In this document: piece after piece, positions 1-4,882 of the stretch
Layout: each line of letters opens with the position of its first letter
Position numbering within the stretch: position 1 is the first letter of the stretch
From: Dehalococcoidia bacterium
GTDB taxonomy: Bacteria; Chloroflexota; Dehalococcoidia; UBA2979
NCBI GenBank assembly: GCA_004297315.1
Contig: SCTU01000131.1
Coordinates: forward strand, 1-6,082
Direction of reading: 5' to 3'
DNA length: 6,082 nt
Program-made: the position numbers and the translations under genes
The notes under the pieces: generated by a model
Databases searched by the model: none
What the model was told of the DNA's origin: nothing
What the model saw: only the letters and a program-made list of their open reading frames with translations

Positions 1-813
1 GGCGAGTTCCAGCGAGCGGTGGAACCAGGTCTCGCGCGAGACCGAGCCGCTGCCGCCGTGCTCGAGTTCGAGGTGCGTGCTCGCGACCTGCCAGCCGTTG
101 TTCTCGCCGCCCACGAGGTATGAGGCCGGGACGCGGACGTTCTCGAAGTAGATCGTGTTCTTCTGCGTCGCGCCCACGCCCTCGCCACCGTCGGCGAGCA
201 TCTCCATCGGCCGGATGATCACGCCCGGCAGGTCGGTCGGGATCATGAACCACGCGGCGTTCTTGTGCCGGGGGCCCTTCGGATCGGTGCGCGTGAACGT
301 CCAGAGCACGTCCGGCGTGTGCGACCCGCCGATGAAGATCTTCGTGCCGTTGATGACGTACTCGTCGCCGTCGCGGATGGCGTCGGTCTCCGTCGCGGCG
401 AGGTCGGAGCCGGCCTCGGGGCCGGTGAGGGCGATCCAGCCCATCATCTCGCCGCGGAACATCGGGACGCACCACTTCTGCTTCTGCGCCTCGGTGCCCC
501 AGACGAGGATCGATGGGCCGCCGAGCGAGGCGGCGCTGTTGTAGAACGGCGGCAGGCCGAAGCCGAGGCGCTGCACCTCTTCGGCGATCACGACGGACTG
601 CTCGAAGTTGAGGCCGCCGCCGCCGTATTGCTTCGGGAAGGTGGGGAAGAGCCACCCCTTCGCGCCGAGCGCCTCACCGAAGCGGCGGTGCTTCGCGTAG
701 TTCTCGTCGTCGTCGGGGTTACCGACGATGGTCGGGGCGTTGGCTTGGAGCCAGCTCCGGACCTCCGTGCGGAATGCGTCGTATTCGGGGTTCCGAGGGG
801 TTGCGAAGTCCAT
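1..813 (-). CDS. Acyl-CoA dehydrogenase family protein, 5' part (3' end outside window)
   Basis: This FAD-dependent flavoenzyme family forms the alpha,beta double bond of acyl-CoA thioesters in the cytoplasm and passes electrons to an electron-transfer flavoprotein. The 271 visible residues start MDFATPRNPEYDAFRTEVRS. The N-terminal helical domain (about 1-125) contains the usual YGGGG segment (63-67) followed by an IAEEVQRLG helix (76-84). The middle beta domain holds the flavin/substrate signature ALTGPEAGSDLAA (128-140), the YVINGTKIFI strand (152-161) and the FENVRVPASYLVG segment (223-235). The start of the C-terminal helical domain (GWQVASTHLELEHGG, 240-254) is present, but the rest of that domain is missing, so the catalytic glutamate cannot be checked. 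The signature reads T-G-P-E-A-G-S-D, nearer FadE-like members than the common T-E-P-x-A-G-S-D. ATG at 813 is preceded by a strong Shine-Dalgarno sequence. The usual length is about 380-400 aa. Substrate cannot be assigned. It lies downstream of the binding-protein array but behind a hairpin, so it is probably transcribed separately. Confidence 0.93.
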   Translation of the reverse strand, partial: MDFATPRNPEYDAFRTEVRSWLQANAPTIVGNPDDDENYAKHRRFGEALGAKGWLFPTFPKQYGGGGLNFEQSVVIAEEVQRLGFGLPPFYNSAASLGGPSILVWGTEAQKQKWCVPMFRGEMMGWIALTGPEAGSDLAATETDAIRDGDEYVINGTKIFIGGSHTPDVLWTFTRTDPKGPRHKNAAWFMIPTDLPGVIIRPMEMLADGGEGVGATQKNTIYFENVRVPASYLVGGENNGWQVASTHLELEHGGSGSVSRETWFHRSLELA

Positions 814-820
814 GGATCTG

Positions 821-827
821 CTCCTCC
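821..827 (-). promoter_or_regulatory. Ribosome binding site of the acyl-CoA dehydrogenase gene
   Basis: On the minus strand this reads GGAGGAG, seven bases before the ATG at 811-813. It fixes that start. Another ATG at 827-829 overlaps the Shine-Dalgarno and is out of frame. Confidence 0.8.
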
Positions 828-860
828 ATGCCGGACGAGGCGAGCGTGTCAGGCGGCGGC

Positions 861-889
861 AGGATAACAGATGTCATGCCACGCGTGGC
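861..889 (-). promoter_or_regulatory. Candidate promoter and operator palindrome upstream of acyl-CoA dehydrogenase
   Basis: Read on the minus strand, 861-869 is TGTTATCCT, an extended -10-like element (TG-n-TATCCT, four of six matches to TATAAT) about 47 bases before the start codon. No good -35 hexamer lies 17 bases further up. Instead a perfect 12-bp palindrome, GCCACGCGTGGC, occupies 878-889, where a repressor or activator could bind. Since a terminator-like hairpin lies just upstream at 934-957, an internal promoter is expected here. The elements are seen in the sequence; their function is inferred, and GC-rich palindromes do arise by chance. Confidence 0.35.
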
Positions 890-933
890 GGGGCCGGCCT
901 CGATCCGGCGTACTTCGGCCTCGGGCAAACGAA

Positions 934-957
934 GGGCGGGGCCGTGCGGCCCCGCCC
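934..957 (-). terminator. Intrinsic-type terminator hairpin after binding protein A
   Basis: A perfect 11-bp inverted repeat, GGGCGGGGCCG / CGGCCCCGCCC, is separated by two bases. On the minus strand it begins 27 bases after the stop codon at 985 and is followed by TTCGTTTG, a short, imperfect T-rich tail. Position and stem strength argue for transcription termination of the upstream gene. The poor T tract leaves room for an RNA-stabilising role instead. Confidence 0.7.
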
Positions 958-984
958 TCATTCCGGTGGCGAGTGCCCCGCCGG

Positions 985-2709
985 CTAGGCGTTGAGCCAG
1001 ACGTCCTGGAACTTGTTGTTGTTGTAGTTCTGCGTCGAGACGTGATGCACCCAGTCCTGCACCGTCTTGTACTTGATCGACTGCACCGTGGACCAGTAGT
1101 AGATCGACTTGCCGAGGGCCGGCAGCGACACCTTCTGCAGCTGGTTCACCAGTTCCTTCCGCTTGGCGACGTCGAGCTCGACGGACTGCTTCAGGTAGGC
1201 GTCCTCGATCTCGGGGGTCGAGAGCTCCGAGTAGTTGCGCGGCGCGCCCTTGATGTAGAACTCCGCCCAGAGCGCATCCGGGTCGTCGAGCGAGACGCCG
1301 TGGCCCCAGGGCGTGAGGTCGAAGTCGCGCTTCGCCATGCGGTCGTATGCGACCGCGGTCTCGACGATGTCCTGCTTGGACTTCATGCCGAGTTTCGCCA
1401 GCTGGTCGGCGGTGAAGAGGCAAAGGTCCTCGTAGGAGTCCTTGCGGACGAGGATGGTGACGGCGAGGCCGTCCTTCACGCCCGCCGCGTCGAGCAACTT
1501 CTTCGCGTCGGCCACGGAGTTCGGGCCCTGCTGCTCGTAGCCGGGGATCTTGCGAATCTCCGCCTCGGGCAACGCCCAGTCGCCGCCCGGCAGGAGGTAC
1601 CCGCCGATGACGCCCTCGCTCTTGGAGACGATCTTGATCGCTTCCTCGCGGCTGATCGCGAGGTTCACGGCTCGGCGCACCCGCTCGTCGTTCCACGGTG
1701 CCTTCGAGGTGTTGTAGTTGAGCACGTTGAAGCTCAGCGTGGAGCGGCGGTTCGAGATCGCCTTGTCCCCCACGGAGTTCTTCACGGACTCCGCCGACCC
1801 GGCGGAAAGCGACTCCATCAGGTGCAACTGGCCCGCCTGGAACGCGGCGTCGCGCGAGGCCGTCTGCGGCATCATGTACACGTCGAGGCCGTCGAGGTAC
1901 GGGCGGTCCTTGACGTGGTATTCCTTGTTGCGCTCAAACGTCACCTTGACGCCGCGCTCGTACTTCATGTCCCGGAAGGGCCCTGTGCCGTTGGCCTTGT
2001 TCTTCCAGTCGAACTTGTCGTTGGCGACGTCCTTCTGGGCGTAGATCGACATCCAGCCCTGGCCGAGGATCGGCAGCATCGACTGCGGCGACGAGGGCCG
2101 GGACATCGTCAGCTTGAGCGTGAAGTCGTCTGGCGTCTCCATGGTCTTGATGACCTTGAGCTGGTCCTGCCGCGGCGGGACGAGGCCCTTGGGCGGCGTG
2201 ATCTGCCGTTGGAGCGACTGCTTGACGTCGCCCGCGACGAACGGCGTGCCATCGTGGAACTTCACGCCCTGCTTCAGCTTGAAGGTGTAGGTGAGACCGT
2301 CCTTCGACACCTCCCAGGAGTCCGCGAGGTCCGGGATGATGTCGCTGGGCTTCTCGTCGGTCTTCATCGGGTCGAACTGCACGAGCGTGTTGAACATGGG
2401 GGAGGCGACGCGGTTCGTCACGTTCGACGACTGTCCGTGTTGGTCGAAGGAGGGCGGGTCGCTTGCCTGGGCGCGGGCGATGCGGCCGCCCTTCTTGGGC
2501 TGCGCCGCCTTCGGCGCCGAGGCGGTCGCCCCGGCCGGCGCGCCACCGGCGTTGCTCGCGGCCGGCTTCTCCTCGGCCTTCTTGTCGCCGCCGCCGCAGC
2601 CGATCAGTGCCGCGCCGGAAAGTCCGGCCACCCCGACCGCAGCGCCGCGCAGGGCGGTGCGGCGGGTGAATCTGCGGGTCGCGACGGAAGTCCAATAGTT
2701 TCCTGCCAC
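985..2709 (-). CDS. ABC transporter substrate-binding lipoprotein, family 5 (copy A)
   Basis: Family-5 solute-binding proteins capture peptides, nickel chelates, opines or similar ligands outside the cytoplasmic membrane and deliver them to a Dpp/Opp-type ABC permease. This 574-aa copy is full length for the family. Its leader has twin arginines at 12-13 and 16-17 (TRRTALRG, 15-22), a hydrophobic stretch and a lipobox L-I-G-C with Cys38, so it is probably a Tat-exported lipoprotein. A flexible Ala/Gly/Pro/Lys linker spans about 39-75. The family signature region is at 129-161 (LADSWEVSKDGLTYTFKLKQ and the following GVKFHDGTPF). GTGPF is at 241-245, and NTSKAPWNDERVRRAVNLA at 333-351 is also typical. 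The protein ends in QDVWLNA. The GTG start at 2709 is supported by AAGGAGGAG six bases upstream and by the identical MAGNYWTS opening in copy B. The stop is TAG at 985-987. No permease or ATPase lies nearby, so the ligand cannot be deduced. Confidence 0.95.
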   Translation of the reverse strand: MAGNYWTSVATRRFTRRTALRGAAVGVAGLSGAALIGCGGGDKKAEEKPAASNAGGAPAGATASAPKAAQPKKGGRIARAQASDPPSFDQHGQSSNVTNRVASPMFNTLVQFDPMKTDEKPSDIIPDLADSWEVSKDGLTYTFKLKQGVKFHDGTPFVAGDVKQSLQRQITPPKGLVPPRQDQLKVIKTMETPDDFTLKLTMSRPSSPQSMLPILGQGWMSIYAQKDVANDKFDWKNKANGTGPFRDMKYERGVKVTFERNKEYHVKDRPYLDGLDVYMMPQTASRDAAFQAGQLHLMESLSAGSAESVKNSVGDKAISNRRSTLSFNVLNYNTSKAPWNDERVRRAVNLAISREEAIKIVSKSEGVIGGYLLPGGDWALPEAEIRKIPGYEQQGPNSVADAKKLLDAAGVKDGLAVTILVRKDSYEDLCLFTADQLAKLGMKSKQDIVETAVAYDRMAKRDFDLTPWGHGVSLDDPDALWAEFYIKGAPRNYSELSTPEIEDAYLKQSVELDVAKRKELVNQLQKVSLPALGKSIYYWSTVQSIKYKTVQDWVHHVSTQNYNNNKFQDVWLNA

Positions 2710-2715
2710 CGAGTG

Positions 2716-2724
2716 CTCCTCCTT
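2716..2724 (-). promoter_or_regulatory. Ribosome binding site of binding protein A
   Basis: Minus-strand AAGGAGGAG, six bases before the GTG codon at 2707-2709, a near-ideal Shine-Dalgarno. It decides the unusual GTG start. Confidence 0.8.
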
Positions 2725-2776
2725 GGGTCGTGCTGCCGCACGTACCTTTTTTCACGGATGACGGGCTTGTACCACG

Positions 2777-2800
2777 CGCGTATTGGGGACTGTGTGATTT
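2777..2800 (-). promoter_or_regulatory. Conserved upstream block of binding protein A, candidate promoter/operator
   Basis: On the minus strand this reads AAATCACACAGTCCCC followed by AATACGCG, 68-91 bases before the GTG start. The spacer before copy B carries a similar block at 4738-4757, with AATCAC, CAG and CCC in the same order and no gap. Most of the surrounding spacer sequence has diverged, so retention of this block suggests function, either a core promoter (AATAC as a weak -10) or a regulator site. I cannot match it to a known sigma-factor consensus. Confidence 0.4.
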
Positions 2801-2803
2801 GGC

Positions 2804-2830
2804 GCACTAGTGCATTCGACTTATCGAATG
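2804..2830. promoter_or_regulatory. Adjacent palindromes upstream of binding protein A, candidate operators
   Basis: Two symmetrical elements abut. GCACTAGTGC at 2804-2813 is a perfect 10-bp palindrome. CATTCGA at 2813-2819 and TCGAATG at 2824-2830 form a perfect 7-bp inverted repeat around a four-base spacer. They lie directly behind the conserved block at 2777-2800, about 95-120 bases before the start codon. The second is AT-richer than its surroundings and has the dyad form typical of dimeric regulator sites. Function is inferred only from symmetry and position. Confidence 0.4.
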
Positions 2831-2876
2831 TTAGTCACCGTCGAGGCGCGAGGCCGCCGGGTTCGGAGGACGCAGA

Positions 2877-2902
2877 GAAGCGGGGCCGTACGGCCCCGCT
2901 TC
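2877..2902 (-). terminator. Terminator-like hairpin after binding protein B
   Basis: A perfect 26-base palindrome: GAAGCGGGGCCG (2877-2888), TA, CGGCCCCGCTTC (2891-2902). It lies 30 bases after the stop codon of copy B on the minus strand. The following bases (TCTGCGTCC) contain almost no T tract, so termination may be inefficient or factor-assisted. The core GGGGCC/GGCCCC is shared with the hairpins at 934-957 and 4825-4851. Confidence 0.62.
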
Positions 2903-2932
2903 ATCGAAACTGCCGGCCAGCCTGCGCTGCGG

Positions 2933-4660
2933 CTACGCGTTCAGCCAGATGTCCTGGTATTTCATGTTGTTGTAGCCGCCACCGCCGGACACGTGCTGGA
3001 CCCAGCCCTGCACCGTCTTGTAGTAGATCGACTGCGAAGTCGACCAGTAGTAGATCGACTTGCCCAGCGCGGGGAGCGAGACCTTCTGGAGGTCATTCAC
3101 CAGCGCCTTGCGCTTCGCCGGGTCGAGTTCGACCGACTGCTTCAAGTACGCGTCCTCGATCCCGGGGGTCGAGAGCTCCGAGTAGTTGCGCGGAGCACCC
3201 TTGATGTAGAACTCGGCCCACAGCGCGTCCGGGTCGTCGAGTGAGACGCCGTGGCCCCAGGGCGTGAGGTCGAAGTCACGCTTGTTCATGCGGTCGTACG
3301 CGACCGCGGTCTCGACGATGTCCTGCTTCGACTTCATCCCGATCTTCGCCAACTGGTCGGCGGTGAAAAGACAGAGGTCTTCGTAAGCGGCCTGCCGGAC
3401 GAGGATGGTGACGGCGAGGCCGTCCTTCACGCCCGCCGCGTCCAACAGTTTCTTCGCGTCCGCCACGGAGTTCGGACCCTGCTGCTCATAGCCGGGGATC
3501 TTGCGGATCTCCGCCTCAGGCAACGCCCACTCGCCGCCCGGCAGCAGGTAGCCGCCAAAGACGCCTTCACCCTTCGACACGACCTTGATCGCGTCGTCGC
3601 GGTTGATCGCGAGGTTCACGGCGCGGCGGACACGCTCGTCATTCCACGGCGCCTTCGAGGTGTTGTAGTTCATCACGGAGAAGCCGAGGGACGAACGGCG
3701 GTTCCACACCGCCTTGTCCCCCGCCGCCGCTTTGACGGCCACCGCGGAGCCCACGGACATCGCCTCCAGCAGGTGCAGTTGGCCTGACTGGAAGGCGGCG
3801 TCCCGCGAGGAGTCCTGCGGCATCAGGTAGATGTCGAGGCCGTCCAGGTAGGGACGGTCCTTGACGTGGTACTCCTTGTTGCGCTCCATCGTGACCTTGA
3901 CGCCGCGCTCGTACTTCATGTCGCGGAACGGGCCGGTGCCGTTCGCCTTGTTCTTCCAGTCGAACTTGTCGTTGGCGATGTCTTTTTGGGCGTAGATCGA
4001 CATCCACCCCTGGCCGAGGATGGGCAGCATCGACAGTGGAGACGAGGGCCGGGACATCGTCAGCTTGAGCGTGAAGTCGTCAGGCGTCTCCATGGTCTTG
4101 ATGACCTTGAGCTGGTCCTGCCGCGGTGGCACGAGGCCCTTCGGTGGCGTGATCTGCCGTTGCAGTGACTGCTTGATGTCGCCGGCAACGAATGGCGTGC
4201 CATCGTGGAACTTCACGCCCTGCTTCAACTTGAAGGTGTAGGTGAGGCCGTCCTTGGCGATCTCCCAGGAGTCCGCGAGGTCCGGGATGATGTCGGTCGA
4301 TTTCTCGTCGGAACTCTTGGGGTCGAACTGCACGAGCGTGTTGAACATCGGCGAAGCCGGGCGGTTGACGAGGTTGGTCGACTGGCCGTGCTGGTCGAAG
4401 GTGACCGGGTCACCCGCCTGTGCTCGTGCAATGCGACCGCCCTTCTTCGGCTGGGCCGCAGCGGGCGCTGACGCTGTCGCGGTCCCCGACGCGCCTCCCG
4501 TGGTACCCGAGGCCGGCTTCTCTTCCGCCTTCTTGTCGCCGCCGCCGCAGCCGATCAGCGCCGCACCGGAAAGCCCGGCTACTCCGACCGCAGCCCCTCG
4601 AAGCGCCGCACGCCGGCTGACGCGATGCGTAGCCAGCGAGGTCCAATAGTTGCCTGCCAC
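2933..4660 (-). CDS. ABC transporter substrate-binding lipoprotein, family 5 (copy B)
   Basis: A close paralogue of copy A and of the same predicted role: an exported lipid-anchored receptor feeding a Dpp/Opp-type ABC importer. It has 575 residues and the same order of parts: leader with SRRAALRG at 15-22, lipobox cysteine at 38, Gly/Ala/Thr-rich linker to about 75, family signature near 129-161, GTGPF at 241-245 and a C-terminus ending QDIWLNA. Over residues 141-275 I count four differences from copy A by eye, but about eighteen over the next 55 or so residues. The C-terminal tail has four glycines (GGC GGT GGC GGC at 2975-2986) where copy A has TQN, so tail length varies. GTG at 4660 is preceded by AGGAGGG five bases upstream; the stop is TAG at 2933-2935. 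The 223-base spacer to copy A contains a hairpin and control-like elements, so the two are probably separate transcripts. The ligand is unknown. Confidence 0.95.
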   Translation of the reverse strand: MAGNYWTSLATHRVSRRAALRGAAVGVAGLSGAALIGCGGGDKKAEEKPASGTTGGASGTATASAPAAAQPKKGGRIARAQAGDPVTFDQHGQSTNLVNRPASPMFNTLVQFDPKSSDEKSTDIIPDLADSWEIAKDGLTYTFKLKQGVKFHDGTPFVAGDIKQSLQRQITPPKGLVPPRQDQLKVIKTMETPDDFTLKLTMSRPSSPLSMLPILGQGWMSIYAQKDIANDKFDWKNKANGTGPFRDMKYERGVKVTMERNKEYHVKDRPYLDGLDIYLMPQDSSRDAAFQSGQLHLLEAMSVGSAVAVKAAAGDKAVWNRRSSLGFSVMNYNTSKAPWNDERVRRAVNLAINRDDAIKVVSKGEGVFGGYLLPGGEWALPEAEIRKIPGYEQQGPNSVADAKKLLDAAGVKDGLAVTILVRQAAYEDLCLFTADQLAKIGMKSKQDIVETAVAYDRMNKRDFDLTPWGHGVSLDDPDALWAEFYIKGAPRNYSELSTPGIEDAYLKQSVELDPAKRKALVNDLQKVSLPALGKSIYYWSTSQSIYYKTVQGWVQHVSGGGGYNNMKYQDIWLNA

Positions 4661-4665
4661 CAGTT

Positions 4666-4672
4666 CCCTCCT
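4666..4672 (-). promoter_or_regulatory. Ribosome binding site of binding protein B
   Basis: Minus-strand AGGAGGG, five bases before the GTG codon at 4658-4660. Together with the conserved MAGNYWTS opening it decides the start. Confidence 0.78.
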
Positions 4673-4737
4673 GTTGGACCGCTCGCGACTTTGAGATGCC
4701 TCGTCTGCGAACGGTGTCGGCCACGACTATCACGAAC

Positions 4738-4757
4738 GCTTATGGGGCTGAGTGATT
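4738..4757 (-). promoter_or_regulatory. Conserved upstream block of binding protein B, candidate promoter/operator
   Basis: Minus strand AATCACTCAGCCCCATAAGC, 78-97 bases before the start. It aligns without gaps to 2777-2800 before copy A (shared AATCAC, CAG, CCC and a final GC). CATAAG could be a weak -10, but no clear -35 is seen. Conservation between spacers that otherwise differ is the main evidence. Confidence 0.4.
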
Positions 4758-4794
4758 GAGTGCACGAAGCACTCTGGATCTCACGTCAACGTCA
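4758..4794. promoter_or_regulatory. Inverted repeat and tandem hexamers upstream of binding protein B
   Basis: GAGTGC (4758-4763) and GCACTC (4769-4774) form a 6-bp inverted repeat around ACGAA, directly behind the conserved block. The same GCACT/AGTGC half-sites occur in reversed order before copy A at 2804-2813. Slightly further out, ACGTCA is repeated twice in tandem (4783-4794), giving TTGACG on the minus strand. The matching place before copy A has the related GTCACCGTC (2834-2842). These are candidate regulator sites; function is inferred. Confidence 0.35.
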
Positions 4795-4824
4795 GGCGAT
4801 TGCTGCGAGGCCCAGACGCAAATG

Positions 4825-4851
4825 GAAGGCGGGGCCTTAGGCCCCGCCTTC
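4825..4851 (-). terminator. Terminator hairpin after binding protein C
   Basis: A perfect 12-bp stem, GAAGGCGGGGCC (4825-4836) and GGCCCCGCCTTC (4840-4851), has a three-base loop. On the minus strand it starts 31 bases after the TAA stop of copy C and is followed by CATTTGCG, a weak T run. On the plus strand the stem is followed by TTTGAATC, but no plus-strand gene ends here. Confidence 0.68.
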
Positions 4852-4882
4852 TTTGAATCTGCGCGGAACGGGACTTCGCGCT

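Noticed and set aside
827..829. Alternative ATG upstream of the dehydrogenase start
   Set aside because: It overlaps the Shine-Dalgarno sequence and is out of frame with the dehydrogenase.
155..867. Overlapping plus-strand open frames opposite the acyl-CoA dehydrogenase
   Set aside because: Composition is arginine- and alanine-rich without any recognisable motif, while the minus-strand frame shows clear family motifs and a good ribosome binding site.
719..1696. Minus-strand 325-codon frame across the end of binding protein A and the start of the dehydrogenase gene
   Set aside because: It is out of frame with both recognised proteins, is rich in R, G, P and A, and crosses the terminator hairpin.
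871..3204. Very long plus-strand open frame (777 codons) antisense to binding protein A and its spacer
   Set aside because: It is the reverse-complement shadow of a GC-rich gene. The product is a low-complexity mix of R, V, L, G, H and D, and shorter versions of the same shadow appear over copy B (3251-3787, 3866-4168, 4205-4471), as expected when the real genes are paralogues. It also runs across a terminator hairpin and has no convincing start signal.
4784..4789. TTGACG on the minus strand as a -35 box for binding protein B
   Set aside because: No acceptable -10 lies 16-18 bases downstream (the hexamer there is CGTGCA), and copy A has no match at the same place. I therefore mention it only as part of the repeat.
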